DNA of 37,893 nucleotides from positions 1 to 37,893 of the forward strand of contig CACBZI010000003.1 in NCBI GenBank assembly GCA_902543665.1, written 5' to 3'. Source of the DNA: an uncultured Pelagibacteraceae bacterium (GTDB lineage Bacteria; Pseudomonadota; Alphaproteobacteria; Pelagibacterales; Pelagibacteraceae). Position numbers and translations under genes: made by a program. The notes under the pieces were generated by a model. The model did not search any database. It worked only from the letters and a program-made list of their open reading frames with translations, and was not told where the DNA came from. Shown here piece after piece: positions 18,476-29,151 of this stretch (position 1 is its first letter; every line of letters begins with the position of its first letter).

Positions 18476-19657
18476 ATGGGAAAATTTAAAACAGTTAACG
18501 AATTAGTTAACTCATTACAACCTGATTACCCCGTATATTGTTTACGGCTTAACGAGATTAAAAAATCCGTAAAGTTTTTTAAGGACAATTTTCCAGGAAA
18601 GATACTCTACGCTGTAAAAACTAATCCAAACGAAAAAATTATTAAACAGATTATTGCTAATGGTATTAATGAATTTGATGTTGCCTCTCTAAATGAAATA
18701 AAACTTCTAAATAAAATTAAGTCAGATGTAAAGTTACATTTTATGCACACTATTAAAAGTAAAGAGAGTATATCGTCGGCTTACTTTAATTATGGAGTTA
18801 AAAGTTTCTCTCTTGATAGTAAAGACGAGTTGAGAAAAATTCTAGAGGCTACTAATCAAGCAAAAGATTTAGAGTTGTTCGTAAGAATTGCAATTTCAAA
18901 TGAACACGCAGAAATAGACCTTTCAAGAAAATTTGGAGCACTTCCTTCTGAGGCTTTAGGATTAGTAAGATTATGTAAGGAACATTCAAAAAAACTTGGA
19001 ATAAGTTTTCACGTTGGCTCTCAATGTATGCATAAAATTTCTTACTCAAAAGGAATTCGTGAAATCGGAAATATAATTAAAAAAACAAAAATAGTACCTA
19101 ATACAATTAATGTTGGTGGAGGATTCCCATCTATATATCCGGATCTTAATCCTGAACCATTAATTAATTATATGGAAGAAATTAAAAAAGAGCTAAATAA
19201 CTTGAAGTTAAATAAATTACCAGAAATCATTTGTGAACCAGGAAGAGCTCTTGTAGCGGAAAGTGGATCTACAATTGTTAAAGTTATTTTAAGAAAAAAA
19301 AATAGCTTGTACATAAATGACGGAACATATGGATCTTTATTTGATGCTGGGGGACCAAACTTTGTTTTACCATCAAAGATGATTACAAACGGAAGAGTAC
19401 AGTCTAAAAAACTTACTGCTTTTAGTTTTTTTGGTCCTACTTGTGATGGATTAGATTATATGAGAGGACCTTTTTTGTTACCAAATAATATTAAAGAAGG
19501 TGACTATATAGAGCTAGGTCAGCTAGGGGCTTATAGTCTTACTTTCAGAACAAACTTCAACGGTTTTTATTCAAATGATATTCACGAATTAAGTGACAAA
19601 CCAATTATATCTATGTACGATAATGCAAATGATAAAGTTGGTTCTTTAGTAGCTTAA
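18476..19657 (+). CDS. Type III PLP-dependent decarboxylase, ornithine (or ornithine/lysine) decarboxylase
   Basis: YAVKTNP PLP lysine motif, FHVGSQC, GGGFPSIYP, EPGRALVAESG, FGPTCDGLD catalytic Cys-Asp motif. Confidence 0.9.
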   Translation: MGKFKTVNELVNSLQPDYPVYCLRLNEIKKSVKFFKDNFPGKILYAVKTNPNEKIIKQIIANGINEFDVASLNEIKLLNKIKSDVKLHFMHTIKSKESISSAYFNYGVKSFSLDSKDELRKILEATNQAKDLELFVRIAISNEHAEIDLSRKFGALPSEALGLVRLCKEHSKKLGISFHVGSQCMHKISYSKGIREIGNIIKKTKIVPNTINVGGGFPSIYPDLNPEPLINYMEEIKKELNNLKLNKLPEIICEPGRALVAESGSTIVKVILRKKNSLYINDGTYGSLFDAGGPNFVLPSKMITNGRVQSKKLTAFSFFGPTCDGLDYMRGPFLLPNNIKEGDYIELGQLGAYSLTFRTNFNGFYSNDIHELSDKPIISMYDNANDKVGSLVA

Positions 19658-20703
19658 TGAATAAAAAAAATAGTTCGAATATCGGACACAATAAAAAATC
19701 TCTACTTAATTCCCCAGTTGAACATATAGATATTAAGTCTTTTGATGCTCGTAAGATTGTTGATGGTATGAGTAAAATGTCTTTCACTTCTAGAGATACT
19801 GCTAGAGCGGCAGCTATTTACAATGAAATGCTTTCGGACAAAGATTGTTCAATTTTTTTAACCTTAGCAGGCTCAACTTCGGCAGGCGGGTGCATGGATC
19901 TATACACTGATTTGGTTAAACATAACATGGTTGATGCTATTGTGGCTACAGGGGCCTCAATTATAGATATGGATTTTTTTGAAGCTCTGGGTTTCAAGCA
20001 TTATCAGGGATCTCAGTTTCAAGATGATACTGAGCTAAGAAACAACTATATTGACAGGATATATGACACTTACATTGATGAAGAAGAGCTTCAAGCATGT
20101 GACAAAACTATATGTGATATTGCTAACTCTTTAAGACCTAAGGCATATACTTCAAGAGAATTCATTAAAGAACTTGGAAAATACTTAAAAACAAATTCTA
20201 AGAAAAAAAACTCATTAATAGAAACTGCCTATGATAATAATGTCCCTATATTTTGCCCCGCTTTCACAGATAGTTCAGCGGGATTTGGACTTGTAATGCA
20301 TCAGGAACAAAATCCCAAAAGTCACATCACTATAGACTCTATAAGAGAGTTTAGAGAAATAACTGAAATTAAACTTAAATCAAAACAATCAGGTTTATTA
20401 ATGGTTGGAGGTGGGGTGCCTAAAAATTTTATTCAGGATACGGTAGTTTGTGCAGAGTTATTGGGTAAAAAGGTAGATATGCATAAGTATGCGATTCAAA
20501 TAACTGTGGCAGATACTAGAGATGGAGCTTGTAGTAGTTCTACTTTAAAAGAGGCAAGCTCATGGGGTAAAGTTGATGTGACTAAGGAACAAATGGTATT
20601 TGCTGAAGCAACAAGTGTATTACCCCTAATAGCAAGCGATGCCTTTCATCGTAAACACTGGCAAGCAAGACAAAAAAGAAATTTTCAAAATTTATTCAAT
20701 TAG
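19657..20703 (+). CDS. Deoxyhypusine synthase-family protein
   Basis: FLTLAGSTSAGGCMDLYTDLVKHNMVDAIVATGASI...; EASSWGKVDV...FAEATSVLPLIASDAF resembles the DHS active-site lysine region; TAATG overlap with upstream gene. Confidence 0.88.
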   Translation: MNKKNSSNIGHNKKSLLNSPVEHIDIKSFDARKIVDGMSKMSFTSRDTARAAAIYNEMLSDKDCSIFLTLAGSTSAGGCMDLYTDLVKHNMVDAIVATGASIIDMDFFEALGFKHYQGSQFQDDTELRNNYIDRIYDTYIDEEELQACDKTICDIANSLRPKAYTSREFIKELGKYLKTNSKKKNSLIETAYDNNVPIFCPAFTDSSAGFGLVMHQEQNPKSHITIDSIREFREITEIKLKSKQSGLLMVGGGVPKNFIQDTVVCAELLGKKVDMHKYAIQITVADTRDGACSSSTLKEASSWGKVDVTKEQMVFAEATSVLPLIASDAFHRKHWQARQKRNFQNLFN

Positions 20704-20709
20704 ATTATA

Positions 20710-21585
20710 ATGAGTAAAATAAAGATAGCATTAGTACAGATGAAAATGTCGTCTGACCCAAAGAAAAATATTCAAAATGCTATTAATAAAATAAACACTG
20801 CAGCAAAAAAAGGTGCGAAAGTAATTTGCTTACCAGAGTTATTCTTAACAAAATATTTCTGCCAAGTTGAAAGTCATAAAAACTTTGATTTTGCTGAGAA
20901 AATACCAGGGCCTAGCAGTAATTTATTTTCTGCTCTTGCTAAAGAACTGAAAATTATTTTAATAATTTCATTATTTGAGAGGAAGACTTCTGGGCTTTAT
21001 CACAATAGTAGTATTGTAATTAACGAAAAAGGTAAACTTTTAGGAAAATATAGAAAGATGCATATTCCTGATGATCCACAATTTTACGAGAAGTTTTATT
21101 TCGCTCCTGGAGATTTAGGTTTCAAGTCTTTTAAAACCTCAAAAGGAAATTTAGGTACTTTAATTTGCTGGGATCAATGGTTTCCTGAAGCAGCAAGATT
21201 AACAGCACTTAAAGGAGCAGAAATTATTTTTTATCCAACTGCTATTGGATGGCATCCAAAAGAAAAAAGGAAATTTGGTAAATCACAACTCGAGTCTTGG
21301 CTGTCAATTCAGAGATCTCATGCAATAGCTAATGGTATTTATGTTGCTGCAATTAATAGAGTTGGAATTGAAAAGCAGGGCAATAAAAAGATAGAGTTCT
21401 GGGGGAATAGTGTAATATTTGATCCAAGTGGTAATGTTGTTAAAAAAGCCAGTTTAAAAGAGAACATTTTAATTTGTGAGATTGATTTCAAAAAAGTAGA
21501 AACCTCTAGACAGCATTGGCCTTTTTTTAGAGATAGAAGAATAGACTATTATAAAGGACTTCTTAAAAATCCAAGAGATGCCTAG
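20710..21585 (+). CDS. aguB: N-carbamoylputrescine amidase (nitrilase superfamily)
   Basis: CLPELFLTKYFCQVE, YRKMHIPDDPQFYEKFYFAPGD, TLICWDQWFPEAARLTALKGAEIIFYPTAIG. Confidence 0.93.
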   Translation: MSKIKIALVQMKMSSDPKKNIQNAINKINTAAKKGAKVICLPELFLTKYFCQVESHKNFDFAEKIPGPSSNLFSALAKELKIILIISLFERKTSGLYHNSSIVINEKGKLLGKYRKMHIPDDPQFYEKFYFAPGDLGFKSFKTSKGNLGTLICWDQWFPEAARLTALKGAEIIFYPTAIGWHPKEKRKFGKSQLESWLSIQRSHAIANGIYVAAINRVGIEKQGNKKIEFWGNSVIFDPSGNVVKKASLKENILICEIDFKKVETSRQHWPFFRDRRIDYYKGLLKNPRDA

Positions 21586-22624
21586 AATAACAAAATCTCT
21601 TTTTAGAATGCCAGCTGAATGGGAAAAACAAAAGTCCACTTTAATTGGATGGCCTTATAATAAAGATGATTGGCCAGGCAAGTTTAAAAATATTCCTAAG
21701 ATATTTGCTAAAATAATTTCTAAAATTACTAAGTCTCAGGAAGTAAATCTATTAATTAGAAATTACAATTCTAAGATTGCGGTTAAAAAATTGCTTATGA
21801 AAAATAATGCAAAAATACAAAATGTAAAATTTATAATTTGTAAAACAAATAGAGTATGGATGAGAGATACAGGACCAATATTTATTAAAGATAAAAAAAA
21901 TCAAAATATTTTATTAAATTGGAAGTTTAATGGTTGGGCTAAATATAAAAATTATAGATCAGATAATAAAGTCAATTTGAGAATAAAAAATTATTACAAA
22001 GGAAAAGTCATCAGCCCAAAGTATAATAAAAAATCTATAGTTCTCGAGGGGGGAGCGATTGATGTTAATGGAAAAGGTTTATTGCTCACAACAAAAGAAT
22101 GCTTATTAAGTAAAATTCAACAAAGAAATTCTTTTTTAAAATCAAAAGATTATAATCACATCTTTAAAATATTTTTTGGAGCAAAAAAAGTTATTTGGCT
22201 AAATAAGGGAATTGTCGGGGATGATACTCATGGTCATGTTGATGATATTGCCAGATTTGTAAAACATAATAAAGTCTTTATCGCTTACGAAAATAATAAA
22301 AAAGATAACAATTTCAAAAATCTCGCTGAGAACTTAAAAATTTTAAAAAAAATCAGAATTAATTCCTCGCAAATAAAAATTAAAAAAATTCCTATGCCTA
22401 GACCTATTTATATAGATAAAGTCAGAGTTCCAGCATCATATCTTAACTTTTATATCTTTAATAAATTTGTTTTGTTGCCCACTTTCAATGACCCTAAAGA
22501 TAAAATAGTAATCAAAATTTTTAAAAAGGAATTTTATAATAGAAAAATTATTCCAATAGATTGTTCTGAATTAATTTGGGGGTTTGGAGCTATTCATTGT
22601 TTAACACAGCAAGAACCAAAATAA
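21578..22624 (+). CDS. aguA: Agmatine deiminase
   Basis: RMPAEWEKQKSTLIGWP, RVWMRDTGPIFI, LEGGAIDVNGKG, DDTHGHVDDIARF, WGFGAIHCLTQQEP. Confidence 0.92.
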   Translation: MPRITKSLFRMPAEWEKQKSTLIGWPYNKDDWPGKFKNIPKIFAKIISKITKSQEVNLLIRNYNSKIAVKKLLMKNNAKIQNVKFIICKTNRVWMRDTGPIFIKDKKNQNILLNWKFNGWAKYKNYRSDNKVNLRIKNYYKGKVISPKYNKKSIVLEGGAIDVNGKGLLLTTKECLLSKIQQRNSFLKSKDYNHIFKIFFGAKKVIWLNKGIVGDDTHGHVDDIARFVKHNKVFIAYENNKKDNNFKNLAENLKILKKIRINSSQIKIKKIPMPRPIYIDKVRVPASYLNFYIFNKFVLLPTFNDPKDKIVIKIFKKEFYNRKIIPIDCSELIWGFGAIHCLTQQEPK

Positions 22625-22626
22625 GT

Positions 22627-23916
22627 TTACCCATTAAGTAAAATATTTTTAGGAGGCCAGCTAATTACCACTGAAGCACCACCTAAATTTTTATCCTCTT
22701 TAAACAAGAGTTTAGCATTTTGTCTTTCTAATAAAGTTTTGCCTAAGAAAGTTCCAAGGCCTAAGCCTGAGTTTGAATTTAGTTCTAATGATCTAGACTT
22801 AATATAAGGTTCCCCTAATTTATCAATAATATCTCTGGGAAATCCTGGCCCATCATCATTTACTACGATTTTAATTTCTTTATCATCACTAATCAAAAAA
22901 ATATTTACTTTGCTTTTTGAAAATTTAATCGCATTGCCTATAAAATTTCTCAACCCATAGATCATTTCTGCTGACCTTTGGATATCAATTTTATTTCTAT
23001 CGCCATCAGATACCAAGGTAATTTCTTTAGAAGAAGTTTCTTTAAAAGAATTTATGATTTCCTCAAGTAAATTTTCTAATTTTGTTGAACTAAAAAATTT
23101 ATCTTCCTCTATCTGTTTTTTTGAAATTCTTCTTAGAATTTCACTACATCTTTTAGATTGACTAATCAATAGATCGATATCTTTTGATAGCTCTTCATTA
23201 TCTCCTATTTCTTTTTTTAATTCTTTAGCAACTACAGCTATTGTGGCTAATGGTGTTCCTAGAGAATGTGCTGCTGCTGCTGCTTGCCCCCCTAAAGACT
23301 CTAATTCATACTCTTTATAAATTACTTCTTGAAGTTTTTTAAATGCTTCCTCTGTTTTCTTTTTCTCACCAGAAAAACGAATACCAAAATAACTCAAAAA
23401 TATTAAGCCAATCAATATAGAGATTATAATTCCAATTTTGTAAAAATTTGGAAAATGTAACAAATTCATATCCTCACCTGGCAGAGGGAGATAAAAAAAT
23501 GATATGGTTAATAAAAGTAATGATGTTATTAAACCTAAAATGATTGTCGTACCCATACTTAAAAATGTTGAGGAAACGATGGCTGGTATAATTAAGAGAA
23601 AAGAAAAAGGATTAAAAATTCCTCCCGTCAAATAAAGAAGAGCGCTTAATTGTAACAGGTCGATTAAAAGGAAAGGAGCTGCATAAAAATCTTTTAGTTG
23701 ATTAATCTTAATCCCAAATTGAAGATACAAATTTGTAGCTAAACCTAGTGAAATGATCAAATAACTCTCTATGATTGGGAAAGGTAAATTTAAGTAATAA
23801 AAAACTATACTAATTGCTAATATTTGACCTATGGTGGCAATATACCTTAGGATTGTTAAAGTATTTTTATCTAGGCTTAAGTTCTCTTTTGTTCGAAAAA
23901 GAGTTGATAAATTCAT
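22627..23916 (-). CDS. regB: Redox sensor histidine kinase RegB/ActS/PrrB family
   Basis: Six-TM N-terminus with GGIFNPF (GGxxNPF quinone motif), GGQAAAAAHSLGTPLATI H-box, SKRCSEILRRI redox-Cys region. Confidence 0.93.
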   Translation of the reverse strand: MNLSTLFRTKENLSLDKNTLTILRYIATIGQILAISIVFYYLNLPFPIIESYLIISLGLATNLYLQFGIKINQLKDFYAAPFLLIDLLQLSALLYLTGGIFNPFSFLLIIPAIVSSTFLSMGTTIILGLITSLLLLTISFFYLPLPGEDMNLLHFPNFYKIGIIISILIGLIFLSYFGIRFSGEKKKTEEAFKKLQEVIYKEYELESLGGQAAAAAHSLGTPLATIAVVAKELKKEIGDNEELSKDIDLLISQSKRCSEILRRISKKQIEEDKFFSSTKLENLLEEIINSFKETSSKEITLVSDGDRNKIDIQRSAEMIYGLRNFIGNAIKFSKSKVNIFLISDDKEIKIVVNDDGPGFPRDIIDKLGEPYIKSRSLELNSNSGLGLGTFLGKTLLERQNAKLLFKEDKNLGGASVVISWPPKNILLNG

Positions 23917-23922
23917 AATAAA

Positions 23923-25986
<2,064 letters not shown>

Positions 25987-26002
25987 TTAATTTTAGGATG
26001 CT

Positions 26003-26041
26003 TTAATATACCATTTTTTTAAAACAATATGAAATCTGCAT
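26003..26041 (-). CDS. Candidate 12-aa sORF MQISYCFKKMVY* in gyrB leader
   Basis: GAGG-ATAA-ATG on reverse strand; stop 22 bp before gyrB ATG. Confidence 0.2.
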   Translation of the reverse strand: MQISYCFKKMVY

Positions 26042-26120
26042 TTATCCTCATCATCTAGAATTATTCTGTATCAACGCTTTTAAAGCAAAAAATAAATAAA
26101 ATTGTGATTTTTTAAAAAAA

Positions 26121-27236
26121 TTAGATTTTCATCGGCATAATTACATAATAACTGTTCTTGTCAGAAATATCTTCTACTAAAACTGGAGAAACAGAGTCTT
26201 TTAAATTTATGTGTAAATTTTGATCTTCAACTTCTGATGCAATATCTATTAAATATTTTGAATTAAAACTTATATTTAAGTTTTCTCCATTAAATTTAGC
26301 GCTAATAGTTTCATTTCCTTCTCCAGAATTAGCGCTGTTAACTGAAAGTTGAATTTTTTCTTTGCCAATTGTTAATTTTACACCTTCTTTGCCATCAACT
26401 GATACACTTGCTACCCTTTCTATAGATTTAATAAAATCTTGAGACGATACAATTAAAATTTTTTCATTTTTTGTTGGAACAACTTTTTTATAATCCGGGA
26501 ATTTTCCATCAATTACTTTTGAAACTAAAATAGTATTTCCAAGAGTAAATTTTACTTTATTTTCACTTAATTGCATATTTAGTTGTGATGAATTTTCTGT
26601 TAATAAAGAGCATATCTGATTCACGGTCTTTCTTGGTAAAATAAATGGAGAAAAATTATTTGTACCATTTATTTCGATGCTACTAGATGAAAGTCTATGG
26701 CTATCTGTAGCTACTCCAGTCAAAAAATTTCTTCCGCTTGCCTCTGTAATGTGAACAAAAACTCCGTTCAAGTAATGTCTTGTATCATCGTTAGATATAG
26801 AAATTCTTGTTTTGTTTAAAAGCTTCAAAAATTTCTTATTTTCTAAATTTATTTCAACTCCATTAAACTCATCAGAAAACGTAGGAAAGTTATCGGTAGG
26901 TAAGCAAAGTAAATTAAAATTTGCGTTATCACTTCTTAAATTAAGTTTATTTTCCGATTTAAGTTCAAAGTTCAGTTCGGAGTTTGAAGATATTTTTCTT
27001 AAAATATCATAAAGAATGGCTGCTGATGTTGTTGTGCTCCCTTCTTTAATAACTTTTATATCGTTAATTTGATCATAGAATACGATATCAAGGTCTGTTG
27101 CTACTATAGAAAGCTTTTTATCTTTGAGTTGAATTAATACATTAGAAAGAATTGGCAAAGTGTTTCTTTTTTCGACAATTCCCTGAACAAAATTTAAAGA
27201 TTTAAGTAGAATATCTCTTCTAATTACAAAATGCAT
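26121..27236 (-). CDS. dnaN: DNA polymerase III beta sliding clamp
   Basis: VEKRNTLPILSNVLIQ, ATDLDI, C-terminal YVIMPMKI; between dnaA and gyrB. Confidence 0.96.
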   Translation of the reverse strand: MHFVIRRDILLKSLNFVQGIVEKRNTLPILSNVLIQLKDKKLSIVATDLDIVFYDQINDIKVIKEGSTTTSAAILYDILRKISSNSELNFELKSENKLNLRSDNANFNLLCLPTDNFPTFSDEFNGVEINLENKKFLKLLNKTRISISNDDTRHYLNGVFVHITEASGRNFLTGVATDSHRLSSSSIEINGTNNFSPFILPRKTVNQICSLLTENSSQLNMQLSENKVKFTLGNTILVSKVIDGKFPDYKKVVPTKNEKILIVSSQDFIKSIERVASVSVDGKEGVKLTIGKEKIQLSVNSANSGEGNETISAKFNGENLNISFNSKYLIDIASEVEDQNLHINLKDSVSPVLVEDISDKNSYYVIMPMKI

Positions 27237-27238
27237 TT

Positions 27239-28630
27239 TTACTGTTCTAGTAAAAGATTTTTTATTTGATTAATATTTTTTTTCATTTCATCGTCTTGCT
27301 CAGACAATCTTGTTATAGTTTTAACCGCATGTATAACGGTAGTATGATCACGGTTAGCGAATCTTCTACCTATCTCAGGTAAAGATCTACTTGTCATTTT
27401 TTTTGCTAAGTACATTGCAATTTGTCTTGGCCTTGCCAATGGTCTAGATCTTCTTTGAGATAACATGTCGGTTAAAGCTAAATTGTAAAAATTAGAAACA
27501 ACATTCTGTATTTTATCGACTGTAATCACTCTAATCTGGTTGAATACATCTTTCAAAATATTTTTACAGTCAGTTATTGTTAAAGTTTTATTATGCACTC
27601 TGCTAAATGCGATAACTCTATTTAAAACTCCAATTAATTCTCTGATATTTGTTTTGCTTTCTGACGCAATAAAATTGATTACATCATCATTTAAATTAAT
27701 GTTTTCTTTAAATTGACTTTGGATTTCTTCAATTTTCTTTTTTATAATTTTTACTTTTAATTCATGATCAGGGACCTCTAAATCAACGACTAACCCTCCT
27801 GCTAGCCTTGATTTTATTCTTTCTTGAATTCTCTCTAGTTTGATGGGATGACGATCTGATGATATAATTATTTGAGAGCCTTTGTCCATTAAGCTATTAA
27901 AAGTATGAAAAAACTCTTCTTGCAAACTATCTTTTCCACTAAGAAATTGGATATCATCTATGATAAAAACCGATGATTTTCTGAAAAAATCTTTAAAGTT
28001 TACCATATCATTTTTTTTAATTGATTTAATAAAATGATACATAAACCTCTCAGCAGATATAAACATAACATTATTATCGCCTTCAAGCTCAATACCAATG
28101 GCATTTAAAAGATGTGTCTTTCCTAGCCCAACTCCTCCGCAGATATAAAAGGGGTTATGTCTTGACAAATGCTCACAAACTTTTTTTGAGTAAGATAGCG
28201 CTATATCATTACTCTTCCCCTTAATAAAATTTTGAAAATTAAGATTTGGATTTAATCTATTATAATTAAGAATAGAGTCTTTAATTTCAGTTACTTTATT
28301 TAACTCGTTAATTTTTAGGTATTCTTGGTTTTGTTTATTTTCCTCAATTATTTTAAATTCAATTCTATTCAAGCTTAATTTAAAAATTTTAACTTGTTCT
28401 AAAATTTTATCTAAATATCGCGATACAATCCAATCTCGAAAAAACCTTGTAGGCACGCCTAAAATTAGATAATCATTGAATTCTTTAACAAGAGTAATCT
28501 TTTCTAACCAGCTGTTATAAATCTCATTTCCAAAATTCTTTTTAAAAGATGTTTGGATGTCTTGCCAGTTTAAAGTCTTTTCTTCTTCAGAAATATAAAC
28601 ATTATTTTTTTTAAAATTATTTTTTTCCAT
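27239..28630 (-). CDS. dnaA: Chromosomal replication initiator DnaA
   Basis: GGVGLGKTHLLNAIG, IDDIQFLSGK, NRDHTTVIHAVKTI DnaA-box-binding HTH. Confidence 0.97.
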   Translation of the reverse strand: MEKNNFKKNNVYISEEEKTLNWQDIQTSFKKNFGNEIYNSWLEKITLVKEFNDYLILGVPTRFFRDWIVSRYLDKILEQVKIFKLSLNRIEFKIIEENKQNQEYLKINELNKVTEIKDSILNYNRLNPNLNFQNFIKGKSNDIALSYSKKVCEHLSRHNPFYICGGVGLGKTHLLNAIGIELEGDNNVMFISAERFMYHFIKSIKKNDMVNFKDFFRKSSVFIIDDIQFLSGKDSLQEEFFHTFNSLMDKGSQIIISSDRHPIKLERIQERIKSRLAGGLVVDLEVPDHELKVKIIKKKIEEIQSQFKENINLNDDVINFIASESKTNIRELIGVLNRVIAFSRVHNKTLTITDCKNILKDVFNQIRVITVDKIQNVVSNFYNLALTDMLSQRRSRPLARPRQIAMYLAKKMTSRSLPEIGRRFANRDHTTVIHAVKTITRLSEQDDEMKKNINQIKNLLLEQ

Positions 28631-28853
28631 TTAGAAGTTTCTTAAGAGATATTCTATAAACTCCCTTTTAAAAATATTTGCAACAATTTTTTTAAAAAAA
28701 TTAAAAAAAATTCGTTACAGGTTGTAACGTTATCGTTATGATAGAAAAATTTTTTACAACTTTAAACCGAAACTATATTTAGTTTTAAAAAAAATTATTA
28801 TCAAAATATGGTTTAAATAAATTAAACTTCTCAACTTAAGATTGACAAAAAAC
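28631..28853. other. Candidate oriC / dnaA upstream region (223 bp, very AT-rich)
   Basis: Largest non-coding gap in the window, next to dnaA; contains CGTTATCGTTAT tandem hexamer and long A/T tracts; no canonical TTATCCACA box seen. Confidence 0.35.
28703..28729 (-). terminator. Intrinsic terminator-like hairpin between rpsT and dnaA
   Basis: Reverse strand CGTTAC-AACCT-GTAACG followed by AATTTTTTTTAA; 6-bp stem at 28713-28729. Confidence 0.6.
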
Positions 28854-29108
28854 TTATTTTATTTTTTTTGAAATTTTAGAAATTTTTCTTCCAGCGGTTT
28901 TTTTGTTTACCACTCCAGATTTAGCAACCTGCATTAGAATTGATTGAAATTTTGGAAAATATTTTTTTATTTTTTCTTTATCTTTTGATTTAAGCAATAA
29001 TTCCATTTGTTTAACAGCATTTTTATATTTGCTTTTTCTTATTCTGTTAATCTGAGTTTGTTTTTTTACTCTTCTAACTCTTCTAATGGCAGATTTTGTA
29101 TTGGGCAT
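28854..29108 (-). CDS. rpsT: 30S ribosomal protein S20
   Basis: MPNTKSAIRRVRRVKKQTQINRIRKSKYKNAVKQ. Confidence 0.95.
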   Translation of the reverse strand: MPNTKSAIRRVRRVKKQTQINRIRKSKYKNAVKQMELLLKSKDKEKIKKYFPKFQSILMQVAKSGVVNKKTAGRKISKISKKIK

Positions 29109-29117
29109 TTTTAGCAG

Positions 29118-29146
29118 TGTATATATGGACGTCTTATACGGGTCAA
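29118..29146 (-). promoter_or_regulatory. sigma70-like promoter of rpsT: TTGACC-N17-TATACA
   Basis: Reverse strand TTGACC (29146-29141), 17-bp spacer, TATACA (29123-29118); ATG at 29108. Confidence 0.6.
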
Positions 29147-29151
29147 CTTTA

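Noticed and set aside
23269-23286. GCT/GCA trinucleotide run in regB
   Set aside because: Encodes the conserved poly-Ala of the RegB H-box (AAAAAHSLGTPLATI), not a microsatellite of interest.
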